DNA of 64,000 bases, taken from positions 1 to 64,000 of the forward strand of contig CALWLW010000021.1 of assembly GCA_944381625.1 (NCBI GenBank). The letters are read 5' to 3'. The DNA comes from an uncultured Lachnoclostridium sp. (GTDB lineage Bacteria > Bacillota > Clostridia > Lachnospirales > Lachnospiraceae). A program made the position numbers and the translations under genes. Of this stretch, positions 49,947-60,129 are shown piece by piece (position 1 is the first letter of the stretch; each line of letters begins with the position of its first letter). Under the pieces are notes generated by a model. It saw only the letters and a program-made list of their open reading frames with translations, searched no databases and had not been told where the DNA came from.

Positions 49947-51614
49947 CTATTTCTGGATCTCCAGGATCGCCCCTCTGTTTCCGGAGGTCACCATCGCCGC
50001 ATAGCGGGCCAGATAACCGGTGGTCACCTTCGGCTCCCTGGGTTTCCAGTTCTTCCTTCTCTCTTCCATCTCCTCGTCGGAAATCTTCACATCCAGACGG
50101 TTATTGGGAATATCGATGCTGATAATATCCCCTTCCTCCACCAGAGCGATGGGGCCTCCCACAGCCGCCTCCGGGGAAATGTGTCCGATGGATGCGCCGC
50201 GGCTGGCTCCGCTGAACCGTCCGTCGGTGATCAGCGCCACAGAGGATCCCAGGCCCATGCCTGCGATGGCGGAGGTGGGATTGAGCATCTCTCTCATGCC
50301 CGGGCCTCCCTTGGGGCCTTCGTAGCGGATCACCACCACGTCCCCTGCCACGATCTTTCCGCCCTTGATGGCTTCAATGGCGTCCTCTTCACAGTCGAAA
50401 ACGCGTGCCGGGCCTTCATGCACCAGCATCTCTTCCGCCACGGCGGAACGCTTCACCACGCCGCTGTCCGGCGCCAGATTGCCCTTCAGGATCGCGATGC
50501 CTCCGGTCTGGCTGTAGGGATTTTCCACCGGACGGATGACCTCCGGATTCTTGTTCCGGCAGTCTTTAATGTTCTCGCCCACCGTCTTCCCGGTCACTGT
50601 CATGCAGTCCAGGTTCAGCAGATCTTTCTTGGAAAGCTCGTTCATCACCGCATAAACGCCGCCGGCTTCGTTCAGGTCCTCGATATACGTGGGGCCTGCC
50701 GGGGCCAGATGGCACAGGTTCGGCGTTCTGGCGCTGATCTCATTGGCGATATCCACGTTCAGCTCCACGCCCGCTTCATGGGCGATGGCCGGAAGGTGCA
50801 GCATACTGTTGGTAGAACATCCCAGCGCCATATCCACCGTCAGGGCGTTCAGGAACGCTTCCTTCGTCATGATATCCCTGGGACGGATATTCCTCTTCAG
50901 CATCTCCATCACCTGCATGCCCGCATGCTTGGCCAGGCGCAGACGGTCGGAGTAGACCGCGGGGATCGTACCGTTCCCTTTCAGTCCCATGCCCAGCACT
51001 TCGGTCAGGCAGTTCATGCTGTTGGCCGTATACATGCCGGAGCAGGAACCGCAGGTAGGACATACTTTCTGCTCAAATTCTCTTACGTCTTCCTCCGTCA
51101 TCGTGCCGGCCGCATAGGAACCTACCGCCTCAAACATGCTGGAAAGGCTTCTCTTCTGCCCTTTCACATGTCCGGCCAGCATGGGGCCGCCGCTGACGAA
51201 TACGGTAGGGATGTTGACCCTGGCCGCCGCCATCAAAAGTCCCGGCACATTCTTGTCGCAGTTGGGCACCATCACCAGCGCGTCAAACTGATGCGCCATG
51301 GCCATGGCCTCCGTGGAATCTGCAATCAGGTCACGGGTAACCAGCGAATATTTCATCCCGATATGTCCCATGGCGATTCCGTCGCAAACGGCGATGGCCG
51401 GGAATACAATCGGCGTTCCCCCCGCCATGGATACTCCCATCTTGACTGCTTCCACGATCTTGTCCAGGTTCATATGTCCCGGCACGATTTCATTGTAGGA
51501 ACTGACAATCCCCACCAGCGGGCGGTTCATCTCCTCTTCCGTCAGTCCCAGCGCATGAAACAGAGAACGGTGCGGGGCCTGCTGCATCCCCTTGGTAACT
51601 GCATCACTTCTCAT
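49947..51614 (-). CDS. ilvD: dihydroxyacid dehydratase
   Basis: 555 aa iron-sulfur enzyme. Cluster cysteines lie in [10 protein letters not shown] and [20 protein letters not shown], and the C-terminal [20 protein letters not shown] is diagnostic. Third step of branched-chain synthesis. Located between leuB and ilvB on one strand. Confidence 0.97.
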   Translation of the reverse strand: MRSDAVTKGMQQAPHRSLFHALGLTEEEMNRPLVGIVSSYNEIVPGHMNLDKIVEAVKMGVSMAGGTPIVFPAIAVCDGIAMGHIGMKYSLVTRDLIADSTEAMAMAHQFDALVMVPNCDKNVPGLLMAAARVNIPTVFVSGGPMLAGHVKGQKRSLSSMFEAVGSYAAGTMTEEDVREFEQKVCPTCGSCSGMYTANSMNCLTEVLGMGLKGNGTIPAVYSDRLRLAKHAGMQVMEMLKRNIRPRDIMTKEAFLNALTVDMALGCSTNSMLHLPAIAHEAGVELNVDIANEISARTPNLCHLAPAGPTYIEDLNEAGGVYAVMNELSKKDLLNLDCMTVTGKTVGENIKDCRNKNPEVIRPVENPYSQTGGIAILKGNLAPDSGVVKRSAVAEEMLVHEGPARVFDCEEDAIEAIKGGKIVAGDVVVIRYEGPKGGPGMREMLNPTSAIAGMGLGSSVALITDGRFSGASRGASIGHISPEAAVGGPIALVEEGDIISIDIPNNRLDVKISDEEMEERRKNWKPREPKVTTGYLARYAAMVTSGNRGAILEIQK

Positions 51615-51664
51615 TCCTGATTCCTCCTGTTGTCTTTTTCTCTATGTGTTTGCTGTATAAAGAG

Positions 51665-52747
51665 TTAAATCCGTTCAGCGATCAGGCTGCCCATGGCGGC
51701 GGTTCCCACCTTTGTACAGCCCTCGGACCAGATATCCCCGGTCCGGTATCCTTCCTTGAGTACCTGGCGCACCGCCGCTTCCACTGCGTCGGCCTCCCTG
51801 TCCAGGTCAAAGGTATAGCGCAGCATCATGGCCGCGGACAAAATCGTTGCAATGGGGTTGGCTTTATCCTGTCCCGCGATATCCGGGGCGGAACCGTGGC
51901 TGGGCTCATAAAGCCCGAAACGGGTGTCGTTGAGGCTGGCGCTGGACAGCATACCGATGGAGCCCGTCACCATGCTGGCCTCATCGGAGAGGATATCCCC
52001 GAACATGTTTTCCGTCAGGATCACGTCAAACTGTGCCGGATTCATCACCAGCTGCATGGCGCAGTTGTCCACGTACATATGGGACAGCTCCACCTCCGGG
52101 TAATCCTTCGCCACTTCCTCCGTCACCTTTCTCCAGAGGCGGGAGGAATCCAACACGTTGGCCTTATCCACACTGCACACTTTTTTACGTCTCTTCATGG
52201 CGATGTCGAAGGCCCGCTTCGCAATACGGCGGATCTCATTTTCATTGTAGCTGAGGGTATCCACCGCGGTCCTCACGCCGTCGATCTCCTCCGTCTTACG
52301 CTCTCCGAAATACAGGCCCCCTGTCAGCTCCCGGACAATGACCATATCGAATCCGGCTCTGCTGATGTCCTCTCTTAACGGGCAGGCTTCCCGCAGTTCG
52401 TCGTACAGATATGCCGGCCGCAGGTTTGCGAACAGGTTCAGCGCCTTGCGGATACCCAGAAGCCCCGCCTCCGGGCGCCTGGACGGCTCCAGCTGATACC
52501 AGGGGGACGTCTTCGCGTCTCCTCCGATGGACCCCATCAGCACCGCGTCGCAGGCGCGGGCCTGCTCTATGGTCTCTTCCGTCAGGGGCACGCCATGGAC
52601 ATCAATGGACGCTCCCCCCAGCAATAATTCTGTATAAGAAAATGTATGGCCGTATTTGGACGCCGCCGCGTCCAGCACCTTTCTGGCCTCTCTCACAATC
52701 TCCGGCCCGATCCCGTCGCCGTGGATCAATCCGATCTTACATTCCAT
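51665..52747 (-). CDS. leuB: 3-isopropylmalate dehydrogenase
   Basis: 360 aa. [18 protein letters not shown] at the front, [31 protein letters not shown] (catalytic Lys) and [22 protein letters not shown]-dependent step of leucine synthesis. ATG 52747 has GGGAGG upstream; the longer frame reads back through yajC and is not real. leuC and leuD are not in the window. Confidence 0.96.
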   Translation of the reverse strand: MECKIGLIHGDGIGPEIVREARKVLDAAASKYGHTFSYTELLLGGASIDVHGVPLTEETIEQARACDAVLMGSIGGDAKTSPWYQLEPSRRPEAGLLGIRKALNLFANLRPAYLYDELREACPLREDISRAGFDMVIVRELTGGLYFGERKTEEIDGVRTAVDTLSYNENEIRRIAKRAFDIAMKRRKKVCSVDKANVLDSSRLWRKVTEEVAKDYPEVELSHMYVDNCAMQLVMNPAQFDVILTENMFGDILSDEASMVTGSIGMLSSASLNDTRFGLYEPSHGSAPDIAGQDKANPIATILSAAMMLRYTFDLDREADAVEAAVRQVLKEGYRTGDIWSEGCTKVGTAAMGSLIAERI

Positions 52748-52802
52748 ATCCCTGTTCCTCCCTGTCTGCACAATCCCCCGCGGTCGCATCCTGCCCGGAG
52801 GG

Positions 52803-52848
52803 CTTTCTGCGTTGTAAACGCAGAAAGGCGGAAGACATTCCTTCCGCC
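52803..52848 (-). other. two hairpins between yajC and leuB
   Basis: CTTTCTGCGTT/AACGCAGAAAG and GGCGGAAG/CTTCCGCC in a row, with only a short T stretch. Could act as a weak terminator for tgt-yajC or a leader structure for leuB. Confidence 0.5.
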
Positions 52849-52863
52849 CTGCTGCATCCTTGC

Positions 52864-53154
52864 CTAGTTCTGTTTTTCTACTTCCTGGATGGCCGTCTTC
52901 TTCATCGGAATACGGCAGTTGCGGTTGCTCCCGAACTCTACAATTACGTCCTCGTCGGTAATATCGATTACGACCCCATAAAACCCGCTGGTCGTCACTA
53001 CCACGTCGCCCACTTCCAGGGTTGCCAGCATGGCACTTACTCTTTTCTGCTCCTTTTTCTGCGGTCTCATCACCAGGAAATACATAATCGCAGCAAAAAA
53101 TACAATATATACGATCAGCATGATTCCTTCTGATCCTGCGCTCGTCAACAGCAT
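52864..53154 (-). CDS. yajC: preprotein translocase subunit YajC
   Basis: 96 aa. One N-terminal helix (residues 10-30) with [14 protein letters not shown] right after it, then [16 protein letters not shown], the standard YajC pattern. Accessory part of SecDF-YajC. AGGAGG precedes the ATG. It follows tgt by 68 bp as in many genomes, but secD/secF do not follow. Confidence 0.94.
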   Translation of the reverse strand: MLLTSAGSEGIMLIVYIVFFAAIMYFLVMRPQKKEQKRVSAMLATLEVGDVVVTTSGFYGVVIDITDEDVIVEFGSNRNCRIPMKKTAIQEVEKQN

Positions 53155-53222
53155 ATCTATTCCTCCTGAAAAATAACTTCAAAGAACATTTTACACAATA
53201 TTCCCCTATAGGGCAAGCTTTT

Positions 53223-54356
53223 TTATATATTTTTTGCCAGTACGCCGGACAGCTTCCGCTTTTTATACTCCTGATAGCAGCCCTGGTCGATGGCGTCCCG
53301 GATCTCTTCCATCATATGATTGTAGAAATACAGGTTGTGCAGCACGCACAGACGCATGCCCAGCATCTCCTTCGCCTTCAACAGATGCCGGATATAGGCC
53401 CGGCTGTAGCGCCTGCACGCCGGACAGCCGCAGCCCTCCTCAATGGGCCGGTCGTCCAGTTCATATTTCGCGTTAAACAGATTCAGCTTTCCGTGGTTGG
53501 TATACACATGCCCATGCCTTCCATTGCGGCTGGGATACACGCAGTCGAAGAAATCCACGCCCCGGTCCACCGCCTCCAGAATATTGGCGGGCGTCCCCAC
53601 GCCCATCAAATAGACCGGCTTGTCCTGGGGCAGATACGGCACCACCGCCTCGATGACCTGATACATTTCTTCGTGGGTCTCACCCACTGCCAGTCCGCCG
53701 ATGGCATAGCCGGGGAGATCCAGCTGAGCGATCTGCTGGGCATGCTCAATACGAATATCCTCAAATACCGCGCCCTGGTTGATGCCGAACAGCAGTTGGT
53801 TCTTATTGATGGTATCCGAAAGCTGGTTCAGTCTCTCCATCTCCGCCTTGCACCGGGTGAGCCACCGGGTCGTGCGCTCCACCGAACGCTGTACGTAGTC
53901 CCGATCCGCCCGGCTGGACGGGCACTCGTCAAAGGCCATGGCGATGGTAGAGGCCAGGTTGGACTGGATCTGCATACTCTCCTCCGGCCCCATGAAGATC
54001 TTCCTTCCATCTATATGGGACTGGAAATAGACTCCTTCTTCCTTGATCTTCCGCAGTCCTGCCAGGGAAAACACCTGGAATCCGCCCGAATCTGTCAGGA
54101 TGGGCCTGTCCCATGACATGAATTTATGCAGTCCGCCCAGTTTTTTGATTACCGTATCCCCGGGACGCACGTGCAGATGGTATGTATTGGACAACTCCAC
54201 CTGAGTACCGATCTGCTCCAGATCCTCCGTGGACACCGCGCCCTTGATGGCCGCCACTGTTCCCACATTCATAAACACCGGGGTCTGGATCACGCCGTGC
54301 ACGGTGTGGAGCTCGCCCCGCTTTGCATTTCCGTCTTTCTTTAATAATTTATACAT
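53223..54356 (-). CDS. tgt: queuine tRNA-ribosyltransferase (tRNA-guanine transglycosylase)
   Basis: 377 aa. Exchanges guanine 34 for preQ1 in GUN anticodons. Active-site Asp in [12 protein letters not shown], the second Asp in [19 protein letters not shown], zinc ligands in [18 protein letters not shown] plus a later His. ATG 54356 with GAGGAA upstream. Followed by yajC. Confidence 0.96.
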   Translation of the reverse strand: MYKLLKKDGNAKRGELHTVHGVIQTPVFMNVGTVAAIKGAVSTEDLEQIGTQVELSNTYHLHVRPGDTVIKKLGGLHKFMSWDRPILTDSGGFQVFSLAGLRKIKEEGVYFQSHIDGRKIFMGPEESMQIQSNLASTIAMAFDECPSSRADRDYVQRSVERTTRWLTRCKAEMERLNQLSDTINKNQLLFGINQGAVFEDIRIEHAQQIAQLDLPGYAIGGLAVGETHEEMYQVIEAVVPYLPQDKPVYLMGVGTPANILEAVDRGVDFFDCVYPSRNGRHGHVYTNHGKLNLFNAKYELDDRPIEEGCGCPACRRYSRAYIRHLLKAKEMLGMRLCVLHNLYFYNHMMEEIRDAIDQGCYQEYKKRKLSGVLAKNI

Positions 54357-54369
54357 TTTATTCCTCATT

Positions 54370-54522
54370 TCATATGGCGGCCGCCGCAACCGCACAGATT
54401 GTACTCAGGAGCGTACCCAGCAGATAATACTCCGCAAACTCCTGGTCTTTCGATATCCTATCATAACGTGCAATGGACTTCGCCGTCAATACCAAACCTA
54501 CTTGTCTTTTTCCCCGCCTCAT
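54370..54522 (-). CDS. small open frame, possible C-terminal remnant of a membrane protein
   Basis: 50 aa: basic start, then LTAKSIARYDRISKDQEFAE and YYLLGTLLSTICAVAAAAI, ending 13 bp before tgt. The pattern recalls the C-terminus of a family of Firmicute membrane proteins (DUF3307-like, from memory), so this is either a small protein or what is left of one. No ribosome site before its ATG, and the aroC promoter overlaps it. Confidence 0.4.
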   Translation of the reverse strand: MRRGKRQVGLVLTAKSIARYDRISKDQEFAEYYLLGTLLSTICAVAAAAI

Positions 54523-54530
54523 ACTATACT
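54502..54530 (+). promoter_or_regulatory. promoter of aroC
   Basis: TTGTCT, 17 bp, TATACT, about 45 bp before the aroC ATG. Confidence 0.65.
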
Positions 54531-54573
54531 GAAAAAAGATATTTCGACAAAACAGGAACAGGAGAGATCAGAC

Positions 54574-55692
54574 ATGGCAGGATCAACACTTGGCACTTTA
54601 TTATCCATCACCACCTGGGGCGAATCCCACGGCAAAGGGATCGGCGTCGTCATCGACGGCTGCCCCGCAGGGCTTCCCCTGGCGGAAGAAGACATACAGT
54701 TCTATCTGAACCGCCGCCGTCCCGGGCAGTCCCGCTTCACCACCCCAAGGACGGAGGCCGATCAGGTGGAGATCCTTTCCGGCGTCTTTGAAGGGCGTAC
54801 CACAGGCACGCCCATCTCCCTGATGGTGCGCAATACTTCCCAGCGCTCCGGAGATTACAGTGAGATCGCATCCTACTACCGCCCCGGACACGCGGATTAT
54901 ACTTACGATAAAAAATACGGCTTCCGCGACTACACCGGCGGGGGACGCTCCTCCGGCCGGGAAACCATCGGCCGGGTGGCCGCGGGCGCGGTCGCCGCGA
55001 AGATCCTGGAACGTCTGGGCGTCACTGTCACAGCCTACGCCAGAGCCATCGGCCCCGTCTCCATCGACGACAGCCGGTTTGATCTGGCCCAGGCGTCAGA
55101 AAATCCGGTATGCATGCCGGATGCACAGGCAGCCATACAGGCCATGGAACATCTGGATCAGTGCCGCCGGGAACAGGATTCCTGCGGGGGCGTGGTAGAG
55201 TGCATCATAAAAGGGCTCCCCGCAGGCATCGGAGAACCCTGTTTTGATAAATTAAACGCCAGCCTCGCCAAAGCCGTCTGCTCCATCGGCGCGGTAAAAG
55301 GCTTTGAGATCGGAGACGGCTTTGCCGCTGCAGCGTCCCACGGCTCCGCCAACAACGACCCGTTCTTCATCGGGCCGGACGGACGTGTCTCCAAACGGTC
55401 CAACCATGCAGGCGGCGTTCTGGGCGGCATCAGCGACGGCAGCGACGTGGTCTTCCGGGCCGCGTTCAAGCCCACCCCCTCCATCAGCGCCGAACAGCAG
55501 ACCATCTCCCGCGCCGGGGAAAATATCACGGTCTCCGTCCGCGGCCGGCACGATCCCATCATCGTGCCCCGGGCCGTCGTGGTGGTGGAATGCATGGCGG
55601 CGCTGACGGTTCTGGATCTTATGATGACCGGCATGACCTCCCGTCTGGACCGCATCCAGTCCTTCTGGGAAAACGTCCGGGCAGAAGATTAA
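54574..55692 (+). CDS. aroC: chorismate synthase
   Basis: 372 aa. Last step of the shikimate pathway (EPSP to chorismate, needs reduced FMN). Signatures TTWGESHGKGIGVVIDGCPA, RPGHADYTYDKKYGFRDYTG, GGGRSSGRETIGRVAAGA and SNHAGGVLGGISDG. ATG 54574 has CAGGAGAG upstream; longer in-frame starts overlap tgt on the other strand. Stands alone, convergent with cfa 31 bp away, without a clear terminator. Confidence 0.97.
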   Translation: MAGSTLGTLLSITTWGESHGKGIGVVIDGCPAGLPLAEEDIQFYLNRRRPGQSRFTTPRTEADQVEILSGVFEGRTTGTPISLMVRNTSQRSGDYSEIASYYRPGHADYTYDKKYGFRDYTGGGRSSGRETIGRVAAGAVAAKILERLGVTVTAYARAIGPVSIDDSRFDLAQASENPVCMPDAQAAIQAMEHLDQCRREQDSCGGVVECIIKGLPAGIGEPCFDKLNASLAKAVCSIGAVKGFEIGDGFAAAASHGSANNDPFFIGPDGRVSKRSNHAGGVLGGISDGSDVVFRAAFKPTPSISAEQQTISRAGENITVSVRGRHDPIIVPRAVVVVECMAALTVLDLMMTGMTSRLDRIQSFWENVRAED

Positions 55693-55723
55693 AGTGTCCA
55701 GGAAAAGCATTGCTCTGCCCGGA

Positions 55724-56908
55724 TCAGTACCATCTGGTCATGGGCAGATCGTTGTTGATCCCCTTTGTGGCCAGGATCTGATGAAGGTCAATGATCCCGT
55801 TGTGGAAGGTGGCCGCGCAGGCGGACAGATAGAGATCCCACATCCGTACAAAGCGCTCGTCGAACATGGCCCTGACTTCCTCCAGATGCTCCCGGTAGTT
55901 CTTCTCCCAGCTAAGGAGCGTCCTGTTGTAGTGCAGGCGAAGATTTTCCACATCCAGAATATGGAAATTGTCCTCCGACATATCCGCAATCATTTCCCTC
56001 AGACTGGGCACAACGCCGCCCGGGAAGATGTATTTCTTGATCCATGCGTCTCCCGGGTGTTCCTTCAGGGCGCTGATGAAGTGCAGAAGGAACACGCCCC
56101 CGTCCTTCAGCACATCCCTCACACAGTCGTTGAAAAGCTGGTAGTTTTCTCTCCCCACATGTTCTACCATGCCCACGCTGACCACCCGGTCAAAGGTCCG
56201 CCCCAGCTCCGGCAGATCCCGGTAATCCATCAGTTCCACCTGCAGGCGGTCCTCCAGCCCCTCTTCCCTGATCCTTTTCTGGAATTCCTTATACTGTTCC
56301 TGGCTCAGCGTAATGCCCAGACCCCTGATCCGATACTTGCGCGCGGCTTCCAGCAGCAGGAATCCCCAGCCGCAGCCAATATCCAGCAGGGTCATTCCTT
56401 CCTGAAGACACAGTTTCTGCAGAATATAATCCACCTTATTCACCTGAGCCTCATAGAGCGTATCGTCCGGACTTTTAAAATACGCGCAGGAATAGCTCAG
56501 CGTTTCATCCAGCCACAGGCGGTAAAAATCATTGCCGATATCGTAGTGGCTCCCCACCTCTTTCTTCTGGTTCCTCTTGTTTACCGAGGTAAATATCAGC
56601 TTTTTCAGCGCCTTTTCGTCTGTGGAAAATCTGCCCATCTGACCCAGGAAATGATCCAGCGCCTGGTACAGATCCCCCTCGATCTCCAGATCTCCGTCCA
56701 TGTAAGCCTCCCCCAAAGCGATGGAGGTGCTGTTCATAAGATCCGACACCGGAATGGCCTTCTTAAAATCCACCGTAAAAGCAGGGCTTCCTTTCCCAAT
56801 CTGATATTCATGGTCTTTAAATCTGACCAGGAACGGATTCTCATCGAATTTACTCAGAAATTGTATCATCGCTTTCTCTTCCAGTCTGTCTCCGGCTTCT
56901 TTCAACAT
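55724..56908 (-). CDS. cfa: cyclopropane-fatty-acyl-phospholipid synthase
   Basis: 394 aa. SAM-dependent: methylene transfer onto unsaturated acyl chains of membrane lipids. VGSHYDIGNDFYRLWLDETL, YSCAYF, SAM loop TLLDIGCGWGFLLLEAA and MVEHVGRENY are the family motifs. N-terminal about 100 residues form the extra Cfa domain. Monocistronic. Confidence 0.95.
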   Translation of the reverse strand: MLKEAGDRLEEKAMIQFLSKFDENPFLVRFKDHEYQIGKGSPAFTVDFKKAIPVSDLMNSTSIALGEAYMDGDLEIEGDLYQALDHFLGQMGRFSTDEKALKKLIFTSVNKRNQKKEVGSHYDIGNDFYRLWLDETLSYSCAYFKSPDDTLYEAQVNKVDYILQKLCLQEGMTLLDIGCGWGFLLLEAARKYRIRGLGITLSQEQYKEFQKRIREEGLEDRLQVELMDYRDLPELGRTFDRVVSVGMVEHVGRENYQLFNDCVRDVLKDGGVFLLHFISALKEHPGDAWIKKYIFPGGVVPSLREMIADMSEDNFHILDVENLRLHYNRTLLSWEKNYREHLEEVRAMFDERFVRMWDLYLSACAATFHNGIIDLHQILATKGINNDLPMTRWY

Positions 56909-57080
56909 CGCGTCTCTCCTCTCTGCCGTTGGAAAATTGAATTTTCCAGAAATTTATGCCGCATATCTTATCTCTATGTTCTCCCGGCAGTAATGACATT
57001 ATGTTATTGTTCATAAAGAAGTTTTTCATCAAAGAATTCTGCTTTGCAGAATTCCCGGCCGGAGGGCTTTCCTTTGCATG

Positions 57081-57107
57081 AAAATACCGGGAGGGCAACC
57101 CTCCCGG
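57081..57107 (-). terminator. terminator after the coat-protein pair
   Basis: CCGGGAGGG/CCCTCCCGG stem followed by TATTTT on the minus strand, 16 bp after the CotF-like gene. Confidence 0.85.
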
Positions 57108-57122
57108 CCGTCGGCGTCTCCT

Positions 57123-57383
57123 TTAACCCAGCATGGATTCCGGTTTAAACAGAGACCTTACGTGTTCAATTTCCTCCTGGGACGCTTTGTCCGCGGGCAC
57201 GTAGTAGGATTTCTCCCTTGCGATCTGATACAGCTGTTCCTGCGCGGTCTCGGTCTTGTTGCGCATCTGTTTCAGCGTCTGCTTCAGCTGCGGATTCTCT
57301 GTCTGGGTAATATATTCCGCATATGCCTTCAATTCTCCGTTGATACCCACCAGGGCGTCGCTTACCATCGTCTTTTCGTCCAT
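57123..57383 (-). CDS. CotF-like spore coat protein
   Basis: 86 aa, all-helical: DEKTMVSDALVGINGELKAY, AEYITQTENPQLKQTLKQMR and a YQIAREKSYYVPADKASQEE end, the CotF ferritin-like pattern. A structural protein of the spore coat. ATG 57383 is chosen over GTG 57389 by spacing to GGAGG. Pairs with the similar small gene upstream (12 bp gap). Confidence 0.8.
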   Translation of the reverse strand: MDEKTMVSDALVGINGELKAYAEYITQTENPQLKQTLKQMRNKTETAQEQLYQIAREKSYYVPADKASQEEIEHVRSLFKPESMLG

Positions 57384-57395
57384 GATCACTGCCTC

Positions 57396-57581
57396 CTATT
57401 TCAAAAATCCCATCAGCTGCTGTTTGTTTTCCTTTGCAGACTGGGCCGCCTGCTGGAAATACTGTTTGACCTGCGTATCGGTGGCCTGCTCCGCATAGGC
57501 GGTGAATTTGGCGTGACAGGTCTCGCTTCCGCCAATGAGATGGCGGAGGTTCTGTACATCCAGTTCTGACAATTCTGACAT
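57396..57581 (-). CDS. small helical CotF-like protein
   Basis: 61 aa: MSELSELDVQNLRHLIGGSE, a Cys-His in TCHAKFTAYAEQ, and a helical end. It looks like a short relative of the gene that follows, probably a coat-associated protein. ATG 57581 has AAGGAGG upstream; the longer frame to 57605 has none. Confidence 0.7.
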   Translation of the reverse strand: MSELSELDVQNLRHLIGGSETCHAKFTAYAEQATDTQVKQYFQQAAQSAKENKQQLMGFLK

Positions 57582-57669
57582 AAAAAATTCCTCCTTGTTT
57601 TCCATACTTGCAATCCTAGTATGTGAAAACAGGGAGGAATTATGCCTTCCAAAATCTTCGTAACAGGCG

Positions 57670-59115
57670 TTACCAGGTCAGTTCTTCGTAGAGATCCTCA
57701 TATTGTTTCGCGGAACTGCTCCAGGAAAAATCCGCCGCCATGGCGCGGTCCACGATCTTGTTCCAGGAACGCTTATTGTCATAATAGACAGACTCCGCGT
57801 ACCGCACCGCGCCCAGCATCTCATGAGCGTTGTAATTGGTGAAACTAAAACCGGTTCCGGTCTCTTCGTATTCATTATACGGCTCCACCGTGTCCTTCAG
57901 TCCGCCCGTCTCCCTCACAATGGGAAGCGAGCCGTACCGAAGGCTCATCAGCTGACTCAGTCCGCAGGGTTCAAACAGCGAAGGCATCAGGAACACGTCG
58001 CTGGCAGCATAAATCTTGTGCGCGATCTCATTGGAATAATAGATGCAGGCAGCCACTTTTCCGCCGTACTTCCAGGCAAAATGCCGGAACATATTCTCGT
58101 AGCGGTTCTCGCCGGTGCCCAGCACCACAATCTGCACCGCGTCCTGGCACAACTCGTCCATCACCGCGTCGATCAGATCAAAGCCTTTCTGATCCGTCAG
58201 CCTGGATACCATGCCGATCAGCATGACATTCTTATCCTGCGTGAGCCCCAGTTCTTTCTGAAGCTCCAGCTTATTTTTCCATTTATTGCGCCTGAAATTC
58301 TCCGCCGTATATTTTTTATAGATCAGCTTGTCCGTCCCCGGGTTCCATTCCTCATAATCCAGACCGTTGACAATGCCGTGCAGGACGTTGGAACGGGCTC
58401 TCATAAGCCCATCCAGGCCTTCTCCATAAAACGGCGTCTTGATCTCCTCCGCATAGGTGCGGCTGACCGTAGTCACCAGATCCGCATAGACGATACCGCC
58501 CTTCAGATAATTGGCGTCGCCGAAGGCTTCCAGTTTATCCGAGGTAAAATAAGACATATCCAGACCGGTAGCGTCCTGGACCGCCTTGATATTCCAGACT
58601 CCCTGGAATTTCAGATTGTGAATCGTGATGATGGATTTCATATTCGCATAAAATTCACCCTCATGAAAGCTGTCCTTCAGGTATACCGGAACCAGACCAG
58701 TCTGCCAGTCATGGCAGTGCACAATATCCGGCCGGTAATCCACCACCGGCAGGATGGAAAGAGCCGCCTTGGAAAAGAACGCGAACTTTTCCACGTCCTC
58801 ATGAATATTTCCATATGGGCGGTCTCCCGCAAAGTAATACTCGTTATCAATAAAGTAATACGTAATCCCGTCATGCTCCAGCTCCATGATGCCCACGTAC
58901 TGGCTGCGCCAGGCCATATCCATCTGGAAGCTGGTGACAAAATTCATCTTTTCTTTCCATTCCTGCCCAATAAAGAGATAATTGGGCACAATCACCCGTA
59001 CTTCATATTTTTCTTTGTCAAAATATTTCGGCAAAGATCCCACCACGTCGGCCAGTCCGCCTGTTTTCACGAACGGTACGCACTCGGACGCTATGAACAA
59101 AACCTTCTTCTTCAT
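57670..59115 (-). CDS. glgA: glycogen synthase (ADP-glucose type)
   Basis: 481 aa GT5 enzyme. The N-terminal KTGGLADVVGSLPK loop binds ADP-glucose; later SRLTDQKGFDLI and the C-terminal MPSLFEPCGLSQLMSLRYGS with the catalytic Glu. Start 59115 has GGAGGG upstream and gives the normal MKKKVLFIASE. No other glg gene adjacent. Confidence 0.96.
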   Translation of the reverse strand: MKKKVLFIASECVPFVKTGGLADVVGSLPKYFDKEKYEVRVIVPNYLFIGQEWKEKMNFVTSFQMDMAWRSQYVGIMELEHDGITYYFIDNEYYFAGDRPYGNIHEDVEKFAFFSKAALSILPVVDYRPDIVHCHDWQTGLVPVYLKDSFHEGEFYANMKSIITIHNLKFQGVWNIKAVQDATGLDMSYFTSDKLEAFGDANYLKGGIVYADLVTTVSRTYAEEIKTPFYGEGLDGLMRARSNVLHGIVNGLDYEEWNPGTDKLIYKKYTAENFRRNKWKNKLELQKELGLTQDKNVMLIGMVSRLTDQKGFDLIDAVMDELCQDAVQIVVLGTGENRYENMFRHFAWKYGGKVAACIYYSNEIAHKIYAASDVFLMPSLFEPCGLSQLMSLRYGSLPIVRETGGLKDTVEPYNEYEETGTGFSFTNYNAHEMLGAVRYAESVYYDNKRSWNKIVDRAMAADFSWSSSAKQYEDLYEELTW

Positions 59116-59192
59116 GTTTCCCTCCAAACACACGATATAGTATAGGGAAATTATACCGCAAACCGGAGGGCAATAAAAGAAGTTTTCAAAAT

Positions 59193-59993
59193 TTATGCAT
59201 GTTTTTTATAGTCCAGGCGTATTTTGTCCGCGATCAAAGCAATAAATTCCGAATTGGTTGGCTTGCCTTTTCCTACACTGACTGTATAACCGAACAGTTC
59301 ATCGATGGTATCCATCTTTCCGCGGCTCCACGCCACCTCAATCGCATGGCGGATCGCGCGCTCCACCCTGCTTGGCGTCGTCTTGTGATTTTTCGCAATG
59401 GTAGGATACAGAATCTTCGTAATCGAATTCAGCATATTCATATCCTCCACCGCCATCATGATCGCGTCCCTGAGATACTGGTACCCTTTGATATGCGCAG
59501 GCACTCCGATCTCATGGATCATATTGGTCACATCCGTTTCCAGATTCCGCTCCAGATAGTCGGACCGTGTCTCATATGGAAGCATCTTTGCTCCCTCCGG
59601 CCTCTTCCGGTTCCGGCTCTCTTTCAGGCTTCGGATTCTGCCGAGCAGCATATCGTGATCAAACGGTTTCATAATATAGTAGCTGGCTCCCAGCAGGAAC
59701 GCATCCTCTGTGATCCGTTCCTGTCCGATGGCGGAGATCACCACGAATTCCGGTTTCTTCCGGATATTGGCATCATGCCCGATCCGCTCCATCACGGTCA
59801 GTCCGTCGAGCTTGGGCATGATGATATCCAGAAGCATAATATCCGGTTCTTTCTCGCGGATCACCTGACACGCTTCTTCCCCGTTCCTGGCGATGCCTAC
59901 AATCTGGAGTTCTTCATCCTGGCGCAGAATTCCGTCCAGAATCTCCACCATTCTTTCGTTATCGTCCACAATTGCAACGCTCCACCTGCTCAT
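59193..59993 (-). CDS. spo0A: sporulation master regulator Spo0A
   Basis: 266 aa. Receiver domain with D10/D11, phospho-acceptor D56 ([12 protein letters not shown]) and Lys in YYIMKPFD; C-terminal effector domain with [16 protein letters not shown] and the recognition helix [20 protein letters not shown]. Activates sporulation genes at 0A boxes. Start 59993 has GAGGAGG upstream. In many Clostridia spoIVB lies next to it; here the flanks are glgA and the RND pump. Confidence 0.98.
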   Translation of the reverse strand: MSRWSVAIVDDNERMVEILDGILRQDEELQIVGIARNGEEACQVIREKEPDIMLLDIIMPKLDGLTVMERIGHDANIRKKPEFVVISAIGQERITEDAFLLGASYYIMKPFDHDMLLGRIRSLKESRNRKRPEGAKMLPYETRSDYLERNLETDVTNMIHEIGVPAHIKGYQYLRDAIMMAVEDMNMLNSITKILYPTIAKNHKTTPSRVERAIRHAIEVAWSRGKMDTIDELFGYTVSVGKGKPTNSEFIALIADKIRLDYKKHA

Positions 59994-60072
59994 CCATAAT
60001 CCTCCTCGTTTCCCATCTTTCCTGTCTCCTTTCAACAACTTCATACAAAAGTTTTCAACATTCACAAGAAAA

Positions 60073-60101
60073 ATTATAGGGAAAGCGGCTATACCTTACA
60101 A
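60073..60101 (-). promoter_or_regulatory. promoter of spo0A
   Basis: On the minus strand TTGTAA, exactly 17 bp, TATAAT, about 80 bp before the spo0A start. Confidence 0.75.
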
Positions 60102-60120
60102 GCAGATACTATCGGGGGTT

Positions 60121-60127
60121 TTCGACA
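60121..60127 (-). promoter_or_regulatory. candidate 0A box
   Basis: TGTCGAA on the minus strand, 19 bp upstream of the spo0A -35 element, followed by AA. Matches the Spo0A binding consensus and would fit autoregulation. Confidence 0.5.
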
Positions 60128-60129
60128 TA

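Noticed and set aside
48185..49950. T-box leader for the ilv/leu or ser genes
   Set aside because: Gaps before ilvB, ilvD and leuB are 24 to about 115 bp and before serC is filled by the repeat; no T-box sequence is seen.
51665..53182. Long open frame extending leuB back through yajC
   Set aside because: The first 145 codons are out-of-frame yajC and intergenic sequence; leuB starts at 52747 with GGGAGG and a standard N-terminus.
54543..54549. 0A-box-like TTCGACA upstream of aroC
   Set aside because: A seven-base match downstream of the likely transcription start of a housekeeping gene; expected by chance at this rate.
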